From NCBI GenBank assembly GCA_028291285.1, contig JAQGIJ010000547.1, positions 1-5,115 on the forward strand: 5,115 nt of DNA, given 5' to 3'. Of this stretch, positions 1 through 5,115 are shown piece after piece; positions within the stretch are counted from its first letter, which is position 1, and each line of letters opens with the position of its first letter. The notes under the pieces are model-generated. The model saw only the letters and a program-made list of their open reading frames with translations, ran no database searches and was not told where the DNA came from. Source of the DNA: Phenylobacterium sp. GTDB taxonomy: Bacteria > Pseudomonadota > Alphaproteobacteria > Caulobacterales > Caulobacteraceae. A program made the translations under genes and the position numbers.

Positions 1-1265
1 CGGCTGTCGGCGACGATGCCGGCGCCGGCGCGGGCCTCCAGCCGCCAGCCCTCGGCGTCCTGCACGAAGCCGACGGTGCGGATCAGCACGTTGGAGTCCA
101 GGGTCCCGTCGCAGCCCAGCCAGAACATCGCCCCGAAGAAGGGGCCGCGCGCGCCCTCCAACTCGCGGATCAGCTTCATCGCCTGCACCTTGGGCGCGCC
201 GGTGATCGAGCCGGGCGGAAAGGCCGCGCGCAGCAGGTCGAGCGCGCCGGCGCCGGGCGCCAGCCGCCCCCGGACGGTCGAGACGAGGTGGTGGACGTTG
301 GCGAAGCTCGCCAGCCGGAAGAGCTCGGGCGTCGTCACCGCGCCGGCGGCGCAGACCCGCGACAGGTCGTTGCGCATCAGGTCGACGATCATCAGGTTCT
401 CGGCCCGGTCCTTCGCCGAGGCCGCCAGCGCGCCGGCCAGGGCGGCGTCCTCCGCGGGCGTGCCGCCGCGGGGTGCGGTGCCCTTGATCGGCTGGGTCTC
501 GGCGAGCAGCGCCTCGCCCTGGCGCGTGACCTTGAGGAACCGCTCCGGCGAGTTGCAGACCACGGCGCGGTCCGGCAGGCGCAGATAGGCCGCGAACGGG
601 GCGGGGCTCGTGGCGGCCAGCTGCTGGACCAGGTCGACCGGACGGCCGCCGGGCTTCAGGCGTCCCACCCAGCGGCGGGCGATGTTGGCCTGGAAGATCT
701 CGCCCGCGGCGATCCGCGCCACCGTCTGCGCCACGGCGGCTTCATAGGCCGCCGGACAGTCCGCCTCCAGGGCGACGTCGAGGCGTCCGGCGGGGTGCGG
801 CGCAAGCTCGAGCCAGGCCAGCGCCGCGCGGGCGCGCGCCGTCGCCGCCGGTCCGGCCTCGCCGCGGCCGACCGCCAGCACCCGCCGGCCCGCGTGGTCG
901 AAGGCCAGCAGGGCGTCGTAGCGGGCGCAGGCGAGGTCCGGCCAGCCGTCATGGCGCGGCAGGCCGAGCGGCTCGAACCGGTCGGCGAGATCGTAGCTAA
1001 GGAGGCCCGCCACCCCGCCCTGGAACGGCGGACCGCTGGGGTCCGCCGGCGCGGCGGGGCCAGCCAGCGCGGCCAGCGCTGCGATGGGATCCTCGGGATC
1101 ATCGGCGGCCAGGATCCGGGTCGCGGCGGGCTCGGCGGCGACATAGGACCAGCCGCCATCGGCGCCGCCGGTCAGCAGGCCGAGCGCCCAGGGCCGCTCG
1201 CCGAGCGCGCCCAGCACCTCGGCCGGCTCGCGCCAGGGCGCTTCGAGGATCACGGCGGTCCGCAT
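1..1265 (-). CDS. pabB: Aminodeoxychorismate synthase component I (PabB), 3' end cut by window edge
   Basis: This enzyme converts chorismate to 4-amino-4-deoxychorismate, using ammonia from the PabA glutaminase, in cytoplasmic 4-aminobenzoate and folate synthesis. The 421 visible codons hold an N-terminal domain (about 1-140, with GGWSYVAAEP and GGVAGLLSYD) and most of the chorismate-binding domain. That domain shows GEIFQANIARR, PIKGTAPRGGT (K261), ENLMIVDLMRNDL (289-301) and PPGSITGAPK (350-359). Lysine in PIKGT is the PabB hallmark; anthranilate synthase TrpE usually has alanine (PIAGT). Only the extreme C-terminus of this domain is missing, so whether a PabC domain is fused cannot be seen. 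The ATG at 1265 is the only usual start codon in frame after the preceding gene's stop. Its ribosome site is weak (GGCGGCGG), and the frame stays open upstream into xoxJ. It lies 32 nt behind xoxJ with no terminator evident, so co-transcription is likely. TrpE or isochorismate synthase are less likely alternatives. Confidence 0.93.
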   Translation of the reverse strand, partial: MRTAVILEAPWREPAEVLGALGERPWALGLLTGGADGGWSYVAAEPAATRILAADDPEDPIAALAALAGPAAPADPSGPPFQGGVAGLLSYDLADRFEPLGLPRHDGWPDLACARYDALLAFDHAGRRVLAVGRGEAGPAATARARAALAWLELAPHPAGRLDVALEADCPAAYEAAVAQTVARIAAGEIFQANIARRWVGRLKPGGRPVDLVQQLAATSPAPFAAYLRLPDRAVVCNSPERFLKVTRQGEALLAETQPIKGTAPRGGTPAEDAALAGALAASAKDRAENLMIVDLMRNDLSRVCAAGAVTTPELFRLASFANVHHLVSTVRGRLAPGAGALDLLRAAFPPGSITGAPKVQAMKLIRELEGARGPFFGAMFWLGCDGTLDSNVLIRTVGFVQDAEGWRLEARAGAGIVADS

Positions 1266-1266
1266 G

Positions 1267-1308
1267 CCGCCGCCATAGCGCAGCGCGGCCGGAGAGCCTA
1301 GGCGGCGG
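1267..1308 (-). other. Possible hairpin spanning xoxJ stop and pabB ribosome site
   Basis: On the transcribed strand the last bases of xoxJ, CCGCCGCC (1308-1301), are a perfect 8-base complement of GGCGGCGG (1274-1267). The second arm ends one base before the pabB ATG. The loop of 26 nt contains the xoxJ TAG stop. Such a stem would cover the pabB start region until a ribosome finishing xoxJ opened it, which is a classic layout for translational coupling. There is no U-tract, so it is not a terminator. Simple GGC/GCC repeats are common in this GC-rich DNA, so chance pairing is a real possibility. Confidence 0.3.
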
Positions 1309-2101
1309 TCGGGTCGGCGGCGCGCGGCACGCCGTAGCCGGCGAGCAGGGCGTCGATCTGTGCGCGATGCTGCTCGAGGAACTTGTCCAGCCGGGTCTTG
1401 AGTTTGGCGTCGTCGCGTCTGACGCCCATGGAGATGTCGAAGACCATCGGCCACTGCGGTCCGTCGAGCCAGGGCTGCACGGGGGTGAGGCTCAGGGGAT
1501 GCGCGGCGCGCTTGGCGAAATAGCCGGCCAGCGGCCCCCAGACCACCGCCACGTCGACCTCGCCCCGGTCCACGGCCTGGACGATGCCGGCGGAGGGGTC
1601 GGGCTGGGCGTAGTCGCCGTAGATCATGTAGCCGCGCACGTTGCCGATAATCCCGCGCCGCGCCAGGGCGTGGGCGGGCGGGGTGTTCTGCGCGTCGTTG
1701 CCGACCATCTGCACGCCGATCTTCAGCGTCTTCAGCCTCGGGTCGTCGAAGGAGGCGATGTCGAGGCCGCGGGCCGCGCGGGTCACGAACACGTAGCTGG
1801 AGCGGTAGTAGGGCTGGGTGGTGGCCAGCATGTCCACCTGGGTGGCGACCCCGGGCCAGACGTCGCAGCGCCGGTCCTTCAGGGTGTTGCGCACATAGCC
1901 GCGCCGCTGCGCCCACCAGGTGTATTCGACCCGCGCGCCCATGTCCTTGGCCAGCATCTGCACCAGCCGGTTCTCGAAGCCCTCGCCGGCGCGGTTGGAG
2001 AAGGGCAGGTTGTTGGGGTCGGCGCAGACCCGCAGCACCGGCGGCCCGGGCGCGCAAGCCGCCAGGGTGATGACCAGCAGGAGGGCGATGGCGCGTCTCA
2101 T
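1298..2101 (-). CDS. xoxJ: XoxJ/MoxJ-like quinoprotein dehydrogenase-associated solute-binding protein
   Basis: This is a 267-residue periplasmic protein of the family annotated as quinoprotein dehydrogenase-associated ABC-type substrate-binding protein. Relatives (XoxJ, MoxJ) are encoded beside PQQ methanol dehydrogenases and are thought to help mature or activate them rather than transport a solute; no permease or ATPase gene is visible here. Family-like segments are RVCADPNNLPFSN (24-36), GFENRLVQMLAKDMG (41-55), the WWAQRRGYVRNTL region (62-74), YYRSSYVFV (98-106), DVAVVWGPLAGYFA (183-196) and FDISMGVRR (221-229). Residues 1-16 (MRRAIALLLVITLAAC) form a signal peptide ending in a lipobox, LAAC, so a lipoprotein anchored at C16 is predicted. 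C26 and C79 could form a disulfide. The ATG overlaps the propeller gene's TGA as ATGA, with no clear Shine-Dalgarno, so translation is probably coupled. Exact ligand or partner is unknown. Confidence 0.92.
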   Translation of the reverse strand: MRRAIALLLVITLAACAPGPPVLRVCADPNNLPFSNRAGEGFENRLVQMLAKDMGARVEYTWWAQRRGYVRNTLKDRRCDVWPGVATQVDMLATTQPYYRSSYVFVTRAARGLDIASFDDPRLKTLKIGVQMVGNDAQNTPPAHALARRGIIGNVRGYMIYGDYAQPDPSAGIVQAVDRGEVDVAVVWGPLAGYFAKRAAHPLSLTPVQPWLDGPQWPMVFDISMGVRRDDAKLKTRLDKFLEQHRAQIDALLAGYGVPRAADPTAA

Positions 2102-3081
2102 GGGGTCGTGACCACGCCCCAGGGGCGGCCCCCGAGCTTCAGGGTCCTGAGCGTGCGCCCGCTCTTCAGGTCGACCACGGTCAGGTCGCCGGAGAGGCCG
2201 CTCGCGGCATAGAGCCGGGTCTCGTCGGGCGACAAGGCGACGCCCCAGTTGCGGTGGCCGGTCTTGAAGGTGCGCCGCACCTGGAAGGTCGCCGCGTCGA
2301 TCTCCGCGGCCTGGTCGCCGCGCCCCAGCGCCACATAGACCCGGCCGCCGTCGCGGGTCATGGCGAGGCCGACGGCCTGGACGCTGGGGGCGGCGACCGC
2401 TTTGCGGAGGTCGATGGTGTGGATCACCTTGCGCGTGGCGACGTCGAACACCGCGACGCTGGCGCGGGATTCCGAGCTCACCCAGAGGTGCGCGCCGTCC
2501 GGGCTGAAGCGGGCGTCGCGCGGCCGCGCGCCCACCAGGATGCTGTCCTTCAGCTCCCCTGTCCGCGCGTCGATGAAGTGCACCAGGCTGGCGCCCTCGG
2601 AGGTGCAGATCACCCAGCGGCCGTCGGGGCTCACCGCCATGCCCTCCGGCTCGGGACCGACCTGGGTCTCGCGGACGATCCGGTCGGCGGCGACGTCGAG
2701 GAAGCTGACCTTGCCGTCGTCCTCATTGGCCACGTAGATCATCCGCCCGTCGGGGCTCAGCGCGAAGCGCTCGGGGTCGGGGCCGGCGTTCAGCGCGCCG
2801 CGCACGCGCCGGCGCTGCACGTCGACCATGGCGATGCGGTTGTCGTTGCTCACCGCCACGTAGAGCGTCGCCCCGTCCGGCGAAAGCGCCAGGCCGCGCG
2901 GCCGATGGCCGACGGGCAGGCTGGCGACCTCCGCCAGCCGCTGGCCGTCGATCACGTGCAGCGGCCCGGTCTCGTCACTGACGAAGGCGGTGTGCGGCTG
3001 CGCCGGGGGCAGTGGGTGGCAGGCGCAAAGCGCGAGAAGCGCCGCGGCGGCGGCTGCTTCAACCCCAGCGCCGGTCCTCAT
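2098..3081 (-). CDS. PQQ dehydrogenase-associated seven-bladed beta-propeller (YVTN repeat) protein
   Basis: This is a 327-residue exported beta-propeller of the type annotated as PQQ-dependent catabolism-associated beta-propeller protein. Its biochemical role is not established; by context it probably assists the adjacent dehydrogenase in the periplasm. After a short signal (1-21) there are seven repeats of about 42 residues, most closing with a GxxPxGxAxSPDG-like turn: PRGLALSPDG, PERFALSPDG, PEGMAVSPDG, PRDARFSPDG, VGLAMTRDG, WGVALSPDE and a final WGVVTTP. Blade five carries a roughly seven-residue insertion (KAVAAPSVQ region). The signal is alanine-rich with one arginine. C19 and C21 (LALCAC) are both possible lipidation sites, C21 having the better context. 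The gene starts 2 nt after the dehydrogenase stop, and its TGA overlaps the next ATG. The frame stays open far upstream only as a shadow of the dehydrogenase gene; the start at 3081 is chosen because the signal peptide follows it immediately. Confidence 0.9.
   Translation of the reverse strand: MRTGAGVEAAAAAALLALCACHPLPPAQPHTAFVSDETGPLHVIDGQRLAEVASLPVGHRPRGLALSPDGATLYVAVSNDNRIAMVDVQRRRVRGALNAGPDPERFALSPDGRMIYVANEDDGKVSFLDVAADRIVRETQVGPEPEGMAVSPDGRWVICTSEGASLVHFIDARTGELKDSILVGARPRDARFSPDGAHLWVSSESRASVAVFDVATRKVIHTIDLRKAVAAPSVQAVGLAMTRDGGRVYVALGRGDQAAEIDAATFQVRRTFKTGHRNWGVALSPDETRLYAASGLSGDLTVVDLKSGRTLRTLKLGGRPWGVVTTP
2102..2120 (-). other. Possible hairpin just upstream of the xoxJ start codon
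   Basis: On the transcribed strand GGGGCGTG pairs with CACGACCCC, leaving one bulged base and a very short loop, directly before the ATGA stop/start overlap. It also encodes the last residues of the propeller protein (WGVVTTP). It could limit free initiation at xoxJ and make it depend on ribosomes arriving from the upstream gene. The loop is tight and the bases are GC-rich, so this is only suggestive. Confidence 0.22.
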
Positions 3082-3083
3082 GC

Positions 3084-4970
3084 TCAATGCGGCAACGCGA
3101 AGACGTAGAGTGTGCCGCCGGGCGTGGTCTTCTGCTTGAGGTCGGCCATGACGCCGACGAAGCCCAGCGCCGCGGTCGGGTCGCGCGGATCCAGGTCGGC
3201 GGAGACGATCGCGCCGGCCCAGCCGCCGACGCCGGAGAGCACGGCCACGTACTCGTGCCCGTCCGGCCCGCGATAGGCCACCGGCTGGCCGATGATCCCC
3301 GACGAGGTCTTGAACTGCCACAGCGGCTTGCCGGTGCGGGCGTCCACGGCTTTGAACCAGCCGTCCATGGCGCCGTAGAAGACCACGTCGCCGGCGGTGG
3401 CCAGCGCGCCGGACCAGAGCGGCAGGTCCTCCTTGATCTCCCAGGCCGCCGCGCGCCGCACCGGGTCCCAGGCGGTTAGCACGCCGCGGTTGCCGCCGGG
3501 ACCTGGCTTCATCCGCACCTCCGCGCCGACGTAGGGCGTGCCGGAGATGTAGTTCGCCTGGACGTTTTCCCAGTCCATGCAGATGTTCTCGTGCGGGATG
3601 TACAGCAGGCCCGTGCGCGGCGAGAAGGCCGAGGGGTTCCAGTCCTTCGCGCCCGAGGCGGTCGGGCAGATGTCGCGGATCACCTTGCCCTGCTGCGGGA
3701 TCTTGTCCGGGTTCACCTTCAGCCGTCCGGTCTTCAGGTCCACGCCGAAGCTGGAGTTGATGTAGCTGTAGGGGTCGGCCGCCAGCACCTGGCCGGTCGC
3801 ACGGTCGATCAGGTAGAGGTAGCCGTTGCGCTCGGGCCGCGCGATCACCTTGCGCATCTGCCCGTTCACCGGGACCTGGATCAGGACGTTCTCGTTGATC
3901 CCGTCGTAGTCGTGCACGTCGTGCGGCGAGGACTGGTAGAACCACTTGGCCGCCCCGGTGTCCGGGTCACGGGCGAAGACCCCGCTCGTCCACTTGTTGT
4001 CGCCCGGCCGCTGCTCCGCGTTCCAGGGACCCGGGTTGCCGGTGCCGTAGAAGATCAGGTTCAGGTCCGGGTCGTAGGAGATCCAGCCCCACATGGTGCC
4101 GCCGCCGATCTTCCAGGCGTCCGGCGGCCAGGTGCTGACGCCCAGGTCCTTGCCCTTGGCGTCGGCGTAGAAGGGATGGAAGTCCGTCCCGATCAGCACG
4201 TCCTTGTCGGGGCCCGAGTGGTACGCCTTCCAGACCACCTTGCCGCTCTCGGCGTCCAGCGCCTGCAGCCATCCGCGCACCCCGAATTCGCCGCCGGCGT
4301 CGCCCACCAGGACTTTGCCCTTCACCACCAGCGGGGCCATGGTGATGGTCTCGCCGTGGTTGATGTCGCCCAGCTTGGTGCGCCAGACCTCCTTGCCGGT
4401 GTCGGCGTTCACCGCGACCGTGTAGCCGTCCAGGGTGTTGATGATCACCTTGCCGTTCCAGAACACGGCGCCGCGGTTGACCACGTCGCAGCAGGCGACG
4501 CCCTGGCTGGCCGGCGAGGGCTTGGGCGAATACTTCCACTTCACCGGCGCGCCGGGCTTGGCGAGGTCGAGGGCGTACAGGTCGTTGGGGTAGGGGGTGA
4601 CGATGTACATCGTCGAGCCGACGACGATCGGCGCGGCCTCCTGGCCCTTGTTGACGCCGGTGGAGAAGCTGAAGGCGACCTTCAGGTTCTGCACGTTGGC
4701 GCCGTTGATCTCGTCGAGGCCCGAGAAGCGGGTGGACGCGTAGTCCTTGGACGGCATGGTCCACTGTCCGTCCTCGGCCGGCAGCGTGGCCGTCGCGCCC
4801 GTGCCGTTCGCCGAGACCGGGTAGGGGCTGCGCGGCGCCTGGAGCGCTACGTGCGGGCGCCGCTCGCAGCCGCTCAGCAGGGCCAGGGCCAGGGTTGTCA
4901 GGACGGCCAGCCTTCGCGCGGCGTCAGCGTTGCGGTGGTCGGTCCGGCGCCCGGCGATCTGGTCCGTCAT
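3084..4970 (-). CDS. xoxF: Lanthanide-type PQQ-dependent methanol/ethanol dehydrogenase (XoxF-like), predicted lipoprotein
   Basis: This 628-residue quinoprotein oxidises primary alcohols in the periplasm and passes electrons to a c-type cytochrome. It is a full-length eight-bladed PQQ propeller. Family landmarks are E111 (KGQEAAP), vicinal cysteines C160-C161 (GVACCDVV), E228 (GGEFGVRG), N312 (YGTGNPGPWN), RPGDNKW (321-327), the active site HDYDG (353-357), R381 (ERNGYLY) and a C-terminal VLSGVGGWAG (578-587). D354 aligns with the catalytic aspartate. D356, two residues later, is the extra aspartate found in lanthanide-dependent XoxF enzymes; calcium-dependent MxaF has alanine there. H353 replaces the tryptophan I recall before the catalytic Asp in MxaF. 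Residues 1-35 form a signal ending LLSGC, a lipobox, which is unusual for this normally soluble enzyme. The ATG at 4970 follows a good AAGGA ribosome site, and the next Met is residue 72. The substrate is uncertain: methanol, ethanol or another alcohol. It is the first gene of the four-gene unit. Confidence 0.94.
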   Translation of the reverse strand: MTDQIAGRRTDHRNADAARRLAVLTTLALALLSGCERRPHVALQAPRSPYPVSANGTGATATLPAEDGQWTMPSKDYASTRFSGLDEINGANVQNLKVAFSFSTGVNKGQEAAPIVVGSTMYIVTPYPNDLYALDLAKPGAPVKWKYSPKPSPASQGVACCDVVNRGAVFWNGKVIINTLDGYTVAVNADTGKEVWRTKLGDINHGETITMAPLVVKGKVLVGDAGGEFGVRGWLQALDAESGKVVWKAYHSGPDKDVLIGTDFHPFYADAKGKDLGVSTWPPDAWKIGGGTMWGWISYDPDLNLIFYGTGNPGPWNAEQRPGDNKWTSGVFARDPDTGAAKWFYQSSPHDVHDYDGINENVLIQVPVNGQMRKVIARPERNGYLYLIDRATGQVLAADPYSYINSSFGVDLKTGRLKVNPDKIPQQGKVIRDICPTASGAKDWNPSAFSPRTGLLYIPHENICMDWENVQANYISGTPYVGAEVRMKPGPGGNRGVLTAWDPVRRAAAWEIKEDLPLWSGALATAGDVVFYGAMDGWFKAVDARTGKPLWQFKTSSGIIGQPVAYRGPDGHEYVAVLSGVGGWAGAIVSADLDPRDPTAALGFVGVMADLKQKTTPGGTLYVFALPH

Positions 4971-4982
4971 CTTTCCTTCCCC
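4971..4982 (-). promoter_or_regulatory. Ribosome binding site of the dehydrogenase gene
   Basis: The transcribed strand reads GGGGAAGGAAAG directly before the ATG at 4970. AAGGA lies 3 nt and GGGGA 7 nt from the start codon. This is the strongest purine-rich site in the leftward unit and supports the chosen start, which carries a long 20-residue n-region before the hydrophobic stretch. Confidence 0.7.
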
Positions 4983-5016
4983 TATTGCCGTGATCGCCTA
5001 ACGCAAAGTCGCGGTC

Positions 5017-5022
5017 GAAGGG
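5017..5022 (+). promoter_or_regulatory. Ribosome binding site of the rightward gene
   Basis: GAAGGG sits 10 nt before the ATG at 5033. It is somewhat far but usable, and it supports that ATG as a real start rather than a chance frame. Confidence 0.5.
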
Positions 5023-5032
5023 TCAAAACACG

Positions 5033-5115
5033 ATGAGCGCCTTTCAGCTGGCGGCCCTGTTCCTCGCCCTGGTCGGCGTCTCCGGCTGGGTGAACGCGCG
5101 GCTGCTTCGCCGGCC
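5033..5115 (+). CDS. Probable sodium:proton antiporter (NhaP/CPA1-like) N-terminus, cut by window edge
   Basis: Only 27 codons are present: a short hydrophilic start (MSAFQ) followed by a hydrophobic segment (LAALFLALVGVSGWV, 6-20), then NARLLRR. This looks like the first membrane helix and following loop of cation:proton antiporters in the CPA1/NhaP family, which often have a GW-N-R-LR-LP pattern here. It would be an inner-membrane protein exchanging Na+ or K+ for H+. It is transcribed divergently from the dehydrogenase unit, and a functional link to it is not implied. With so little sequence, another membrane protein remains possible. Confidence 0.6.
   Translation, partial: MSAFQLAALFLALVGVSGWVNARLLRR

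Larger units (their letters stand above)
4971..5032. promoter_or_regulatory. Divergent intergenic region between xoxF-like gene and antiporter gene
   Basis: This 62-bp gap is the only non-coding stretch longer than about 35 bases in the window, and it must hold the start signals of at least the leftward unit. On the minus strand TTGACC (5026-5021) is a fair -35 element. The bases 16-18 nt further on (around CGTTAGG, 5003-4997) match a -10 box poorly. No convincing plus-strand promoter is visible; it could lie inside the 5' end of the dehydrogenase gene. No clear operator palindrome is seen. Confidence 0.4.

Noticed and set aside
1250..1276. Short ORF from the ATG at 1276 (eight codons) as a pabB leader peptide
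   Set aside because: It is too short and low-complexity (MAAACGPP) to call. It has no ribosome site or attenuator structure, so it is mentioned only as a possible modulator.
288..1301. Plus-strand open frame of 337 codons opposite pabB
   Set aside because: Shadow of pabB. The translation is Arg/Gly/Ala-rich without motifs, while the minus strand shows all PabB signatures.
1267..1308. The junction inverted repeat as a transcription terminator
   Set aside because: No U-tract follows the stem, and the downstream gene begins one base later.
1367..2212. Plus-strand open frame of 281 codons opposite xoxJ
   Set aside because: Antisense shadow that runs across the xoxJ-propeller junction, with no domain and no convincing start signal.
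3016..3021. CACH in the propeller signal peptide as a haem-binding motif
   Set aside because: Haem c attachment needs CxxCH. Here only one residue separates the cysteines, and the site fits a lipobox better.
2098..3945. Minus-strand frame extending the propeller protein far upstream (615 codons)
   Set aside because: The upstream part overlaps the dehydrogenase in another frame and is Arg-rich shadow sequence. The real start is the ATG at 3081, right before the signal peptide.
3591..5036. Long plus-strand open frame (481 codons) opposite the dehydrogenase gene
   Set aside because: It is the antisense shadow of a GC-rich gene with clear family motifs. Its translation is low-complexity (V, G, A, R, H-rich) with no recognisable domain.

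Overview
The window is very GC-rich and almost completely coding. It looks like a chromosomal segment of a high-GC alphaproteobacterium. A Caulobacterales-type genome (Caulobacter/Phenylobacterium) is my best guess, from codon use and protein style only. I see no mobile element, CRISPR array, tRNA or rRNA.

Layout: four genes run leftward on the minus strand from a promoter region near position 5000. In transcription order they are: (1) a lanthanide-type PQQ-dependent alcohol (methanol/ethanol family) dehydrogenase of the XoxF group, 4970 to 3084; (2) a seven-bladed YVTN-type beta-propeller protein of the kind found beside PQQ dehydrogenases, 3081 to 2098; (3) a XoxJ/MoxJ-like periplasmic solute-binding protein, 2101 to 1298; (4) aminodeoxychorismate synthase component I (PabB), starting at 1265 and running off the left edge. 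Gene spacings are 2 nt, a 4-nt ATGA overlap, and 32 nt, so this is very probably one transcript. A 62-bp divergent intergenic region separates the dehydrogenase from a rightward gene starting at 5033. Only its first 27 codons are present, and they resemble the N-terminus of a sodium:proton antiporter.

How the genes fit together: the dehydrogenase would oxidise an alcohol in the periplasm using PQQ and, judging from its Asp-Tyr-Asp active-site motif, a lanthanide ion. The propeller and XoxJ-like proteins are its usual accessory partners, possibly acting in maturation or activation. All three carry an N-terminal lipobox-like cysteine, which suggests a membrane-tethered module rather than the soluble one typical of methylotrophs. 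No c-type cytochrome gene (CxxCH motif) is in the window, so the electron acceptor must be encoded elsewhere. PabB makes the precursor of 4-aminobenzoate, used for folate (and methanopterin) C1 carriers. Its place at the end of the unit may reflect a link to C1 metabolism or may be chance clustering.

The long plus-strand open frames opposite these genes are GC-rich shadows and are not annotated. I found no clearly new system. The most distinctive points are the predicted lipoprotein form of the lanthanide dehydrogenase module, the missing cytochrome, the attached pabB, and possible hairpins at two gene junctions.
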